In this document: positions 22,164 through 33,324 of the stretch, one piece after another
Layout: the number at the start of each line of letters is the position of its first letter
Position numbering within the stretch: position 1 is the stretch's first letter
NCBI GenBank assembly: GCA_016584305.1
Contig: JACEEZ010020430.1
Span: forward strand, 419,717 to 483,716
Length of the DNA stretch: 64,000 bases
Reading direction: 5' to 3'
Source of the DNA: Chionoecetes opilio
Taxonomy: Eukaryota; Arthropoda; Malacostraca; Decapoda; Majidae
Program-made: the position numbers and the translations under genes
The notes under the pieces: generated by a model
Database searches by the model: none
The model's input: only the letters and a program-made list of their open reading frames with translations
Told to the model about the DNA's origin: nothing

Positions 22164-22225
<62 letters not shown>
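22073..22225 (+). repeat. (GA)n microsatellite
   Basis: About 150 bases of GA, with a further short GA tract near 22393-22432. Confidence 0.97.
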
Positions 22226-22228
<3 letters not shown>

Positions 22229-22940
22229 ATACAGAGACTAAAGCAAACAAAGAGCACGAACAATGAGATAAGAGAAGACGGAAAGAGAGAAGAGAAGGGT
22301 GAGCGAGTAGATTACACGCGATGTGACGAGTAGGAGGATAGGAGATGAGATGTGATCAAGGAGAATAGTCGAGAGGAGAAGAGACTAGACGAAGAGAGAG
22401 AGCAGTAAATAAGTATAGAGAGAGAGAGAGAGGAAAAGAAGGATTAAATATTTCATCTCTCCTACACACACCACACATACATAATGAACACAAACACAAA
22501 CACATCCACACTGCACATACACGCACAAACACAGCGCACACACCGCACACAAGCATTACACCCGCCTCGTGCTGCGATGTTCTAGTTCCTTTAGTCATCG
22601 CCCGAGTTGCACGTAGTAGCAGCCTATGAATTGGTTTTGTTTTTGTCAATCCCTCTATTTCCAGGTCCCTCCTTCATTCATTCCTTTATCCCAAGCCTTC
22701 CCTTCCATACCTTCCCGCTAGAAATGTTGTGCGTCTTCCATCAATGAAAACATCAATCAGTCTGACATATTTTTCTAGTCGACGCTTATGCACCCAACAC
22801 ACACGCACGCACGCAATACAGGGACTTGCGCAGCAGCACACGGCCGCTACTCTCCGAACACGAAACACACACCCATGCAACACAACCATGGCAACATTCC
22901 ACCTCATTCCACATGTACTTAGCACTGGGGGAGGGTTACC
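22226..22940. other. Spacer, purine-rich then ACACAC-rich
   Basis: Purine-rich sequence to about 22440, then scattered CACACA text. No supported gene. Confidence 0.35.
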
Positions 22941-23196
22941 AGTTTCATCTAATAAATCCCCAAACACCTGCAACTTGGTCTTGAAGCAGAAGACCTCAAG
23001 TCACAAAAGCTTTGCCTCCTCGTGTGCAGCGCCTCGAGAGCCATCACCAGGACCTCCAGCAACTCAGCAAGGTTACTGCATCATCGGTAAAAGCAAGATA
23101 AGTGATCTTGGTGTTGCCGAGGGATGTTCCACAATCACTTTGATCTACAACTTTGTCCAATACCCAGTCCATACAATCGTTGAAAAAGTGATGAGG
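22941..23196 (-). mobile_element. RTE-like LINE fragment
   Basis: On the minus strand this matches the RT segment of the two larger copies, covering the catalytic region (TKITYLAFTDDAVTL in place of FADDAVIF) and the following LEVLV/EAK block in broken frames. It is about 255 bases long and truncated at both ends. It lies directly before the Gypsy-1 LTR scrap, so it may have replaced the start of that LTR. Confidence 0.75.
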
Positions 23197-23204
23197 ATGA
23201 TGAT

Positions 23205-23318
23205 GTGATGGATGGCAAGCACACATTGCTTTCTGTGCTTGTAACAACTCCCGTAAATTATACTTATAAGAAAAACCTAGTATCTCTCCTCATCCAGTGG
23301 AACTAAGAGAACCTAACA
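23205..23318 (+). repeat. 3' end of the Gypsy-1 5' LTR
   Basis: The stretch ends CCTAACA just before a TGG-type primer-binding site. A related piece occurs at about 62340-62460, sharing AACTCCCG, ATTATACTTATAA and TTTCTCCTCATC. The LTR start is missing or masked by the RTE fragment. Confidence 0.5.
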
Positions 23319-23336
23319 TGGCGCAGTGAGTGTACT
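23319..23336 (+). promoter_or_regulatory. Putative primer-binding site of Gypsy-1
   Basis: TGGCGCAGTGAGTGTACT follows the CA end of the LTR directly. TGG at this place pairs with the CCA end of a tRNA primer. The tRNA identity was not determined. Confidence 0.45.
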
Positions 23337-23464
23337 GGAGTTACAACCAGTTGAGTTCAGCGATACAGTAATACCAGGCCACACATGTACTAAGAGTGTA
23401 CCACAGCCAGTGTACGTGTACACTGTACTGGTGTACTGCCATATGGCACAAGTGCCTTATTCAT

Positions 23465-24664
23465 GCCTCCCAAGAAGTTGATGGAGTCCCTCCTCTCCTC
23501 CTACAACCCCAACGGTCGCTGACGTGGACTCGCCAGTGCTGGATAGTCTAGTAACTAGTCTTTTCAAACCACAACAGCAGCAAGCAGTGTTAGACCGCAC
23601 TATGTATCAGCAGCAACTGCAAGCCGCTGAGGAGGAGCGCATTAAAGTCAAGGACAAGGTTGAAAATGAGGTTCAAGCGATGCAGCAGATGGTGTGTCAA
23701 GCACTTCAAGTCTGTACCGCAACTTGTCGAAACCCGAATAGGATCACTGAGCCATCAGATTCCTCCGATCCGTCAAACCAGACCCAGCTCCGTACGTATA
23801 TAGGCTCGCCAGTCTCAGGCCTTACCATCGCCCAAGATGTCCCCTAATATTTCATTACGGGAATTTAAGTTGTGGTGTGATGCCTGGACCGACTACATGC
23901 AGTTGATGTAGCTGCAGAGTCAACCACTTCGCAGCCAGCTGGCGTACTTCCTTACCTGTTTGACGTTAGAAATGTGAGCCACCTTTGCCCACACAATCGG
24001 TGTGTTGGAGGATGACCAGACAGTGAATCAGGTCGGGTATCTTATCAGGGAACTCCTTCAGCGACAGTGTAATGTGGCGTTACGTCGTGCTTAGTTAGAG
24101 GAACGCAAACAACGTGACGGAGAAAGTTTTTATGACTTTTACGTGTCGTTAAAAGAACACGCTGACGAAATGTGTGATCAGTACCTCGATACTCCTGGCC
24201 TTTGATCCTCCCCCCAATCTGCCTGCTTCTCTGTGTATATTGTCGTAGCGAAGAGTATGCGTTCAACACAGATGTTGATCTCTCGTGGTGAAACAAACTA
24301 GCAGTAAATAAGTATAGCGCATCGAAACAACGCAGCAAAAGTAAGTCTAACCTGTGGGCCGTCTCTATGGCAGCATGGCCCACGTCATCCATCCGTGGAT
24401 GGCACTAAAAAAAAGAAGTAAGTCTAACGGAAGATAGTGTTATGGCTATGGAAGTGATTGGCACACTCAGGAGCATAAAAAACAATGTTCTGCGTGGGAC
24501 AAAAAGTGTAACTTTTGCGAAGGTGTTGGTCATTTCCGCAACAAAATGTAGAAAAAAGTTTTCAGTCAAAAGGGAAGAGTACCGGGAAACAGACTCCACG
24601 AGGGGCGAGAACTCTTGAGACTTGGCGGACTCAAATTTCGTGACGAACGGAAAAAGCTTTAACA
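23465..24664 (+). pseudogene. Gypsy-1 gag, decayed
   Basis: A short start (MPPKKLMESL) runs to a stop at about 23520. Open sequence from 23524 gives a Gln/Glu-rich coiled segment. Then in broken frames come REFKLWCDAWTDYM, QLAYFLTCLTLEM, NQVGYLIRELLQRQCN and GESFYDFYVSLKEHADEMCD, the order expected for the capsid domain of Ty3/Gypsy Gag. A zinc knuckle CNFCEGVGHFRNKM at about 24511-24550 has lost its last Cys. Gag would package element RNA into particles. Several stops and a 64-base insertion make it inactive. Confidence 0.7.
24352..24415 (+). mobile_element. 64-bp retro-insertion with 13-bp target duplication
   Basis: AAGTAAGTCTAAC occurs at 24339-24351 and again at 24416-24428. Between them lie 64 bases, starting CTGTGGGCCGTCTC and ending in an A run. 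The duplication and A tail are the marks of LINE-driven integration of a severely 5'-truncated RNA. The source is unknown. Confidence 0.65.
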
Positions 24665-26205
24665 GTGTATGTTGGAGTGTCAGGTGTGTCACTTCACTGT
24701 AAGAGCCGTCCCCTTTTATTTACTTCCGACACTGGCGCTGAAAATACAGCCATTGGTCTTCCACACTTCGTAAATCAATCAATCATTGGGGGCATACGCC
24801 GGGGGGCGCGTCGCCTCGCCCACCCTACGACGCCACTCCCGGGGGTCACAACACGCGAGTCCCCATGCAGGCTCCTTTCCCATACCAAGCAGCTCTCGAC
24901 AAGAAACATCAACTTGCCCCAACCACGAGCCTTGTGGTCGCCCCCTTGGCCTCCTCCACGCCGGATTGTCTCTTACAGATACAACCCGATGGGAGGGATC
25001 GGTTTCAAGGTAGCGTGCCACATGCCCATATAGCCGAAGTTGGCGCTGACGGACTATGCAGGTAATAGGCCTTGATTCAGTCTCACGGTGCAATCACTGA
25101 TTTGACACGTAATCATCCCAGCGATACCCCATGATTCTGCGAAGACACTTATTACCAAAGGCGTCGATTAGTCTCTTCAAGTCGCTATTTAGTGTCCATG
25201 TCTCACAACCATAGAGTAGGACAGGGATCACAAGCGAGTAAAAGTTCCGGATCTGTGTTTTCCTGCACAGGTACCGACAACGCTACATACTCCTGCTGAG
25301 CGAATCCATAACACCGTGGGCTATGCCAATGCGCCGTAAGACTTCTTGACGTGACCCGCCGTCATTATGGACTGCGTTACCAAGGTATGTAAGACTTTCC
25401 AAGATCTCAATGTCCTCGCCGCACGCATGAACAGACTGTATTGTTCCATCTAGTAAGCCTTACATCACCTGGACCTTGGTCTTAAGCCAGGAGACCTCAA
25501 GTCCCAAAGGCTTTGCCTCCTCGTGCAGCGCCTCGAGAGCCATCACCAGGACCTCCAGCGACTCAGCAAAGATTACTGCATCATCGGTAAAAACAAGATC
25601 AGTGATTTTGGTGTTGCCGAGGGATGCTTCACAATCACTTTGATCTACAACTTTGCCCAATACCCAGTCCATACAAGTGTTGAAAAGTGATGGGACAAGG
25701 ACGCACCCTTGCTTCACTCCAGTATTTACAGGAAATAAGCTGGATACACCTCTCCCACACTTCAGAGCACTCTCAGTCGCAGAGTACAGACCAGTCATCA
25801 AACCAATAGTCCTTGCAGGAATCCCGCGATGTCGCAGAAGATCCCAGAGTGACTCACGATGCACTGCGTCAAACGCCTTCTTGAGATCAACATAGGCTGC
25901 AAGCATCCCCTGTCGAAACTCACGTCGGCGTTCCACCGTAAAGCTAGGCGTAAAAGAAAATTATATCTCTATGTGTATAGAAGAGTGTGTGTATGCTGTT
26001 AGCATTGAGAAGTTAGCTCCTAAGGGCTCGTTTGAGGCAGTTTTGTCAAACGGAATTCAATCGGTGGTTATAGCTATCGACGTATTCCAAGAGCTAGACG
26101 ACAATCTTATATCATGGCTCGATACAGGAACTCTGCAATATATTCGTGAGCACTATCCTCGGCAAATTGTTGTGATCACGACGGAAGTCAACTATGTAAG
26201 CCTGT
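24665..26205 (+). pseudogene. Gypsy-1 protease region, split by an RTE LINE
   Basis: The first part (24665-24774) encodes FTSDTGAENTAIGLPHF, with the DTGA active site of a retroviral-type aspartic protease. After the LINE the same frame resumes as KLGVKEN and continues through SNGIQSVVIAIDVFQEL to a stop at 26205, the usual stretch between protease and RT in this kind of Gypsy element. The 6-base CGTAAA at the junction is present on both sides of the LINE. Apart from the insertion this segment is well preserved. Confidence 0.75.
24775..25936 (-). mobile_element. RTE-like LINE, 5'-truncated, in the Gypsy-1 protease
   Basis: On the minus strand the RT reads from ERRREFRQGML through AYVDLKKAFDAVHRE, TGVKQGC and VFTDDAVIFAESLEVL (usual FADD, here with Thr), on to CRYLCR, YGCETWTLNSD, RRIMGYRW, QLRLYGHVARY, WRRPRGRPQ and the end RVGEATRPPAYAPND, over several frames. 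The 3' tail on the minus strand is a short ATTG-type repeat. CGTAAA flanks it at 24769-24774 and 25937-25942. The RT would prime cDNA on nicked DNA, but frameshifts disable it. RTE clade is my best reading; it is a judgement from motif style. Confidence 0.85.
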
Positions 26206-26866
26206 AAGGGATATGATTGAAAGTGGCAGGATTTTTTTTTTTTTTAGTTTTCTGACGTTTTGGTGAACCCGTTAGACTTTCACATGAGAGCAGAGATATA
26301 ACCAATGGATGTTAAACCCATGCAAATCAACCTCCGCGAGGATGCTGGGCCCTTTGCGTATCATGTCCCAAAACCAGTTCCTCTGGCCTGGCGGGAAGAC
26401 ACTTAGCGGATGCTTGATAGTACAATGCGGCAGGAAGTCACCACTCAGGTAGGGGACAAAATCACTAGGTGGTACCACCCGATGGTTCTCGTACCAAAGA
26501 AAAAGGGAGGAGTGAGGATAACTGTGGACCTAACCAAGTTGAACCAACAACTTCTTCGCCCATTCTATCCCGTTCTATCACTAGTCTATCTCCTCGCAAG
26601 GAAGGAAGTTATGGCAGTCGCGTTAGGATCAAGTTTCTTCTCCACGTTGGATGTCATGATGTGATATTGGCAAATTCCTCTGGCGGAAGAAGCACAGCCC
26701 TTAAATACATTCTTCACTCCGTGGGAAAGGTACAAATCCTTACGTGGCCCCATGGAATTTATCTCTACAGGAGTCGAATTATACAATAGAGGTGATGCAA
26801 CATTAGAAGGTATCAGCAACTGTGTCAAAGTGATCGATTATGTAATCGTTTGGAACGGACAATATG
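26206..26866 (+). pseudogene. Gypsy-1 reverse transcriptase, first part
   Basis: Motifs in order: MQINLREDAGPFAYHVPKPV, TRWYHPMVLVPKKKGGVRI, TVDLTKLNQQLLRP, FFSTLDVM, YWQIPLAEEAQPL, FFTPWERYKSLRGPMEFIS and VKVIDYVIVWNGQY. The last is the catalytic box, where the expected second Asp is Tyr (IDY for VDD). Stops occur at about 26405 and 26665. The reading frame is cut after GQY by the 2.4-kb hAT-like element and resumes at 29281 as EDNVKRVCEILLSAGS. Confidence 0.8.
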
Positions 26867-27790
26867 CAGAGGTGGGTATCGCTATTTTTTTTCCAATTCC
26901 GCAATCGCAATTCCGCAATTCCGAACTGCACCAGTCCGCAATCGCAATTCCGCAATTTTTTTCAGATAGGCCTTTTCGCAATCGCAATTCCGCAATTCCG
27001 CAATTCCGCAAACTAATTTTGACACCTACAATTAAAACAAAACACCTACAATTAAAACAAAAAATGTCTATACTCTTAAACACCTACAATTAAAACAAAA
27101 AATGTCTCAAGACTTTTTATTAGTGTTTATTTTTAATACTTCTGTATTCCTATTGTTTCTGTCTATACTTGTTACTTGTCATTCACAATTAAGTCTTTGT
27201 CTCTTTTAATGTTTTTCTTTACTTTTACACTTCACAGTCTACTGGCTAGTAATCACTAGGTGACTAGGGTATCTATATGAAAGAGGGTAACGCCATTCAT
27301 AGGCCCTATGTTAAACGCTACTGGGCGCCATCTTAGCGCCAGGGCCTCTTCGTTCACCCAAGACCCGAGGAAGTTCTCAAGGCATGACCCCGCAGTATAT
27401 CAAGTTATACATGTATAAAGTATATTCTGTTATCTTCCGAAATGTTTGTTCTATAAGATTATCACATAAAACACAGTATAACACATTAAATAAAGGCCAT
27501 TATGAGACTCTGAAGAAATATGCACTTAAACGCATCGTCATGTAAAACTTTGTGGGACAACATATTACATGGAAGATACCAATAGAAGCAGAATTGTATT
27601 AGCTTTCCATTGATATATCTCGTTTTCTGATAAATGCAGTAGTACCTTGCAAAAATGAGCGTTAACTAAATATATCGCCGCGCAGGCCGCTCTCTGTGAT
27701 GACTGTGTTCACAAATAATCAAATATATATTGGATATATATCGCCTTTTATTCAGCCTTTATAACAATTTTTCTATGTTTTAACTTTTAA

Positions 27791-27915
27791 CTAGTAAATT
27801 AAAGGATAATTTATAGTTTCACCCAGCCAACGATTTTTTGATGCGCCTTATAATAAGGCGCATCAGAAAATCGTTGGTTGGGTGAAACTATAAATTGACC
27901 AAATTAAATTTACTA
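27791..27915. repeat. Hairpin A inside the hAT-like element
   Basis: Arms of about 60 bases, from CTAGTAAATT to GCGCCTTAT on the left and mirrored on the right, meet at about 27852. The inner 35 bases are nearly perfect (AGTTTCACCCA... against ...TGGGTGAAACT). Outer bases are more diverged. Confidence 0.85.
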
Positions 27916-28224
27916 GATACTCAGTAGATAAGGAATAACTAACTTGTCCAAGGACTCAAGTTAGCTGGAAGCTTCTCTCTACCTGTTTCCTGGCCCTGGC
28001 TGCTCTCACGCTCAGTGCTCTGGCTGAGGGGCTGAGTGCTGGGGAGATCATCCTGAGCCTCCAAGTCACTTCTGACACAATCCCCACTTCTAACACTATC
28101 AGTATCCACTCCTACTCCTACTCCTAGGCGACGGAGATGGCGACAAAAACTTGACCATTCTGGTTAAATTGGCTAATTTTCAGAAGCAAAAATAGACTTA
28201 ATAAACGGCGTTTAGTAAATAAAC

Positions 28225-28403
28225 GGCTATTTTTGCTTCTGTCAAATTTGTAATTTCAGTAATTTCAAATTTGTCTTATATTTTGCAGATTGTGTTCATA
28301 TAATTAGCGTTTACTAAACGCTGATTATATGAGCACAATCTGCAAAATATAAGACAAATTTGAAATTACTGAAATTACAAATTAGACAGAAGCAAAAATA
28401 GCC
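28225..28403. repeat. Hairpin B inside the hAT-like element
   Basis: A 179-base near-perfect palindrome. Arms of roughly 85 bases start GGCTATTTTTGCTTCTGTC and end ACAGAAGCAAAAATAGCC, with the centre near 28314 (GCGTTTACTAAACGC). A smaller hairpin (28183-28241) overlaps its left edge with the same AGAAGCAAAAATAG motif. Confidence 0.9.
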
Positions 28404-28465
28404 GTAATTATTAAGCCTATTGTTATCCTATATATAAGTTAATAAACCCGTTTATTAATCACAAC

Positions 28466-28517
28466 AGACACTGGTTAGTGGTTACTAACCACTAACCACT
28501 GCCAGTAACCAGTGTCT
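28466..28517. repeat. Hairpin C inside the hAT-like element
   Basis: AGACACTGGTTAGTGGTTA on the left and an imperfect complement ending CCAGTGTCT on the right, about 52 bases in all. Confidence 0.85.
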
Positions 28518-29280
28518 ATTGTCTAATTTGTGCAATCTTAGTACTTCACTAACACAACAACAGTATATGTAGGATAAATCAGTAATCGCACACACGGCCA
28601 GCGTAGTGAGCGTACACGCTCTCAATCCCAAGTCCCAGAACGCACTGACTGAGTGAGTGACTGTGCTACACTAGCTACAACACTAGCTAACGATGCTTGG
28701 ACGATGCTTGCTTGGTCTTGGTACGAAGACCGTTTTTTCTCGCAATTGAAAACTGAATGGTTTCTGCGACAAAAACACAACAAGCTTGGTAGGGGCCGAA
28801 ATAATAATCAGTCCAAAACATTGCAAGCAATATCACATAGCAGTATAACACACATTTCAGCAAGTGTTATTGGAGTGGTCTTCGTAACCAAGACGGTGCT
28901 TGGACGACAAAAACACGGCTCAATGGCAGTTGGCAGTGTCGTCTCCACCATATTTGGTGGGAACTTATGTTCACGCGGGCACTTGCCATTTTAAAGATGG
29001 TGATCGTCACAATTATTGCGATTGCGTTTCAAAATTTTGGCGGTCCGCAACCCGCAATTCCGCATTTTTTTCAGGCATCCATAATTGCGCAATTCCGCAA
29101 CCGAATTACCCATTCCGCAAGTTATTGCGATTGCGCTTTAAAATTTTGGCGGTCCGCAATTCGCAATTCCGCAATTTTTTCAGGCATCTGTAATTGCGCA
29201 ATTCCGCAACCGAGTTACCATTCCGCAAGTTGCGGAATTGCGGAATTGCGGACTAAAATTGCGGAATGCCCACCTCTGAG

Positions 29281-29338
29281 TCAATATGAGGATAACGTGA
29301 AACGGGTCTGTGAGATATTGTTGAGTGCCGGAAGCACA
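29281..29338 (+). pseudogene. Gypsy-1 reverse transcriptase, middle scrap
   Basis: Encodes EDNVKRVCEILLSAGS, the helix after the catalytic box in Gypsy RTs, lying between the hAT-like element and the second RTE LINE. Confidence 0.75.
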
Positions 29339-31320
29339 GTCAATCAATCAATCATTGGGGGCATACGCCGGGGGGCGCGTCGCCTCGCCCACCCTACGAC
29401 GCCACTCCCGGGGGTCACCACGCGCGAGTTCCCATGCAGGCTCCTTTCCCATACCAAACAGCTCTCGACAAGAAACATCAACTTGCCCCAGCCACGAGCC
29501 TTGTGGGCGCCCCCTTGGCCTCCTCTACGCCGGATTGTCTCTTACAGATACAACCCGATGGGAAGGATCGGTTTCAGGGTAGCGTGCCACATGCCCATAT
29601 AGCCGAAGTTGGCGCTGACGGACTAGGCAGGTAATAGGCCTCGATTCAGTCTCACGGTGCAATCGCTGATTTGACACGTACTCATCCCAGCGATACCCCA
29701 TGATTCTGCGAAGACACTTATTACCAAAGGCATTGATTCGTCTCTTCAAGTCACTATTTAGTGTCCATGTCTCACAACCATAGAGTAAGACAGGGATCAC
29801 AAGCGACTTGAAGATCCGGATCTTTGTCCTTCTGCACAGGTACCGACAACGCCAAATTCTCCCGCTGAGCGAGTCCATAACACCATGGGCTATGCCAATC
29901 CACCGTAAGACTTCTTGACGTGACCCGCCGTCATTATGGACTGCGCTACCAAGGTATGTAAATTTTTCCAAGATCTCAATGTCCTCGCCACACGCATGAA
30001 CAGACTGTACTGCTTCATCTAGTAAGTCTCCAAACACCTGGACCTTGGTCTTGAGCCAGGAGACCTCAAGTCCCAAAGGCTTTGCCTCCTCGTGCACCGC
30101 CTCGAGAGCCATCACCAGAACCTCCAGCGACTCAGCAAAGATTACTGCATCATCGGCAAAAACAAGATCAGTGATCTTGGTGTTGCCGACGAATGCTCCA
30201 CAATCACTTTGATCTACAACCTTGTCCAATACCCAGTCCATACAAGCGTTGAACAGTGATGGGAATCCCTCGAAGTCGCAGAAGATCCCAAGGTGACTCA
30301 CGATGCACTGAGTCAAACGCCTTCTTGAGATCAACATAGGCTGCAAGCATCCCCTGTCGAAACTCACGTCGGCGTTCCACCAGGACACGAAGCGCTAGGA
30401 TACGGTCCGTTGTTGACTTACCAGGCGTGAACCTAGACTGCTGAGGTCTCTGATGCTTCACCAGATGACTGCGAATCCGTGTCAGCAATAGATGGGCAAG
30501 CACCTTGCCTGGTACGCTGAGCAGTGTAATACCACGGTAATTGTTGCAGTCCTGACGGTTCACTTTCCCTTTCGAGATAGGGACGACCAGCCCCCTTTTC
30601 CAGTCAGGAGGAATGGTACCTGATTGCCACACGGCAGTCAGGACAGCATGCAACCCGCGGATCATGGCCTCACACCCAGCTTTGAGGAGCTCCGCACTGA
30701 TATTACAAACACCAGCTGCCTTTCCACCCCTCAACTTTGCTACAGCCTCTCTGACTTCGTCAAGAGAGGGTGCGGTTTCGTCAATGGGAGGATCGGCATC
30801 CACTGCCTGTAACCCAGTGGTGTGAAGCTGCTCAGTTGGAGGGTCCACCGTGAACAACTGCCCAAAGTACTCAGCCCAACGAGCCATCTGCCCATCCATG
30901 TCCGACACGAGGCGCCCATCTGCTGTTCGAATAGCACTCGCCCGAGAAGGAGACTTGGAACGGAGCTTCTTCAGGGCTCGGTAGGCGGGTCGGAGGTCAT
31001 TAGCGTTCAAATGACCCTCGACTTCCTCAGCGAGACTCCTGACATACCTCTCCTTGTCTCTCCTCAGGAGGGTTCTAGTCCGGCGTGACAGAGCCCTGTG
31101 CTGGTCCCAGTTCCCAGCCAGCCCGGGAACTCTCATCGGGACTCTCCTCGATTTTCTCCAGCGTCTCCGTCGAGACAAAACCACGCCTTGACCTCGGGCG
31201 CTCTCCAATACACTCCTTGGCAGCCTATAGAGTTTCACGTATGAAGGTATCCCACAGTTCTACAGGGTCCCCGAGAGCACCGAGCACATCAAACCGATTT
31301 GAGACTGCCACCGCATACTC
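29339..31320 (-). mobile_element. RTE-like LINE, longest copy
   Basis: About 2 kb on the minus strand. From its 5' end: YAVAVSNRFDVL, GNWDQHRALSRRTRTLLRRD, EVEGHLNANDLRPAYRAL, DGRLVSDMDGQMARWAEYF, GKAAGVCNISAELLKAG, CNNYRGITLLSVPGKVLAH, AYVDLKKAFDSVHRE, then VFADDAVIFAESLEVL with an intact FADD box, and the C-terminal CRYLCRRTKIRIFKS and YGCETWTLNSDLKRR. Compared with the copy at 24775 it has lost 125 bases (matching 25695-25819), shifting frame and removing the TGVKQGC region. GGAAGCACA flanks it at 29330-29338 and 31321-31329. The endonuclease is missing through 5' truncation. Confidence 0.88.
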
Positions 31321-33323
31321 GGAAGCACATGCTTACTATGAATCCCGCTAAGTTGTGTTCGCCTGCCCCGACGTCCAGTACTGTGGTTATGGATTGCTTG
31401 AGGACAGGATCAACGTTAAGGAGGACAAAGTAAAGGCAATAAATAAATGTTCAACCCCATCATCACAGATCTCTGTTCATTCATGGGTATGGTGACTCAT
31501 ACGCCGGCCGCCGACGCTTTACAATCCATGATCATCCCAGGAAAGAGTTTATTTGGTCGCCCGAACACCAGCAATACTCCTTTTAACAGGTGAAGCAGGC
31601 ACTTTCATCCCCACCGGTGTTCGCCTATTTTGACCCAGCTCTATCCACTACGTTACAAACTGTTGCTTCTCGTACCAAGATTTTTGGTTACGTCTTGTTA
31701 CAGCTCTACAAGAAGTAGAGATTGATTCAGTGAGGCTCTCGCTTCCTAAGTGAAGCAGAAACACGGGATGCTGAATGAGAGGTTAAATTGGAGATCACGG
31801 TAATTCAATGAGCTGTGAGTAAGTGTCATATATATTTGCATGGACTGCCACACGTTGAACTTGTCATTTATAATAAGACTCTTATACCTGTTTTGAACAA
31901 TTATACCCTGGATGTTGTGGAGAGCCCCTGTCTGGAGCATCTCAAAGAGAAGATAGCCCTGTTTGTCTTCTGTGCTGTGAGAGCGAAGGAACACTGTTCC
32001 ATATGCTTTGTCACGCGCCCTGATAGACGATCTCGCCCATCGACACCGATAATGAGGTGAAGCATTTACCTTTGCTCTGTCATATCTGCCAAGGCTAGTG
32101 AGGTCTCTTAAGGACCTGATCTTTTAGGACTTAAAGAAAATTGCTTCTGAGGATACTCTTTACCGTCAGTTGTATGGCGCAGTTAACATTGAATTTCCTA
32201 AGGACAGAAAAAGGGTACCGACAAGTCTCTGGGACTACTAGAAGATTGGATATAGCCTCTCAACAGATGGCGAATTAGTGCTTCACGTGTCTAGAATAGT
32301 CATTCCACCTGCGGCTTGGCGCAGAGTCCTCGCTTGACTCCACAATTATCATAGAAATATCGAAGCCACCAAGCGACGCGCTCGGCAGACTGTGTGAAGG
32401 CCTTGGGAGCAGGCAGTATCGTCAACACAGTACAGTCATGTGACAAGTGCTAAACGCTTCTGCCATCGCAAATTCAAGAACCCCTGATGTGTGATCCGCC
32501 ACCCACAAGACCGTAGGAAGACGTCGCTGCCAAAGTGTTCAGTCACAATAGTAAGGACTTTTTGTTGTGCGCAGACAGGTTGTCTGGTTGGCCTCACGTT
32601 GCAGAATATGGAAGAAGTGTATTATCTAAAAACATTACCAGTTTTCTTCAAAGCTTTTTTGTAGACAACGGTACGTACCAGTCACGATACGTAGAGACGG
32701 AGGGCCTCAGTTTTCAAGCGCAGAGTTTACAAGCGTTTCTCAAATGATATGGAGTCAATCAAGTCGTGTAGTAACGTCATTACCCACAATCCAACTGTCA
32801 TGCCGAAACCTGTGTGAAGTAGGTAAAACACCTCATCATCATAAGCAAGAATGGTAAGGTAATTGACGAAGATTTTACCCAAGGGTTGATAAGAGATTCG
32901 AAACACACCACACCCTGACGGAAGGTCACCTGCCCAGGTCCTTCCGGGTCATCTGTACCGCACAACAGTACCAGCGCACTGATGCACGTTTGCTCCATAG
33001 TGGCAGGATGTAGCAGAGGAGTATGATGCTCGTAAATAGTCTCTCAAACAGAAGGTGGAAGAGTATTACAACCATGCGTCACGCTTCTTGCCACCGCTGA
33101 CAGTCGGTATGCTGGTGCGTATACATGGACATGTGACATGAAGATGGGACAAAATAGGAGTTGTGGTGGATAGTGGACGCCACCACAAATATCTCGTCAA
33201 GCTTTCAAGTAAATGAGTATGGTGGCGTATCGTTGCTTCTTGCAACCACACCATACTTTTGATGATGAAAGGCCCCAGGATGACTCGAACAAGGAAACAC
33301 TAGCGCCTGTGAAACATATACAC
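31321..33323 (+). pseudogene. Gypsy-1 RT end, RNase H and integrase, decayed
   Basis: Resumes with DVQYCGYGLLED and RINVKEDKVKAIN, then ITDLCSFMGMV (RT thumb), FAYFDPALSTTLQT-like text, CHIYLHGLPHVELV and LIPVLNNYTLDVVESP (RNase H). Then come the integrase core, FLLCADRLSGWPHVAEYG, and a segment like SFLQSFFVDNGTYQ..ETEGLSFQAQSLQAFLK, and YPQSNCHAE-type text. A C-terminal stretch resembles RWDKIGVVVDSGRHHKYLV. Stops and frameshifts are frequent. The element continues past the N only in the second copy, to about 41500. Confidence 0.75.
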
Positions 33324-33324
33324 N
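33324..33324. other. Single ambiguous base N, an assembly join
   Basis: The only N in the window. Sequence before it ends in Gypsy-1 integrase; sequence after it restarts inside the first RTE LINE at the equivalent of about 24980. This marks a join of two overlapping contigs, not a biological feature. Confidence 0.9.

Larger units (their letters stand above)
26867..29280. mobile_element. hAT-like non-autonomous element with foldback interior
   Basis: Left end CAGAGGTGGG and right end CCCACCTCTG (inverted) bound 2.4 kb. The flanks ACAATATG (26859-26866) and TCAATATG (29281-29288) agree at 7 of 8 bases, like the 8-bp duplication made by hAT transposases. Both terminal zones carry many CGCAATTC subterminal repeats. 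The centre holds at least three large hairpins. No transposase-like frame is visible, so movement would depend on a relative elsewhere. The insertion cuts the Gypsy-1 RT codon by codon between GQY and EDN, confirming the boundaries. Confidence 0.75.

Noticed and set aside
22729..23208. 159-codon gene
   Set aside because: Its second half is the antisense of an RTE LINE fragment; the first half is CACA-rich.
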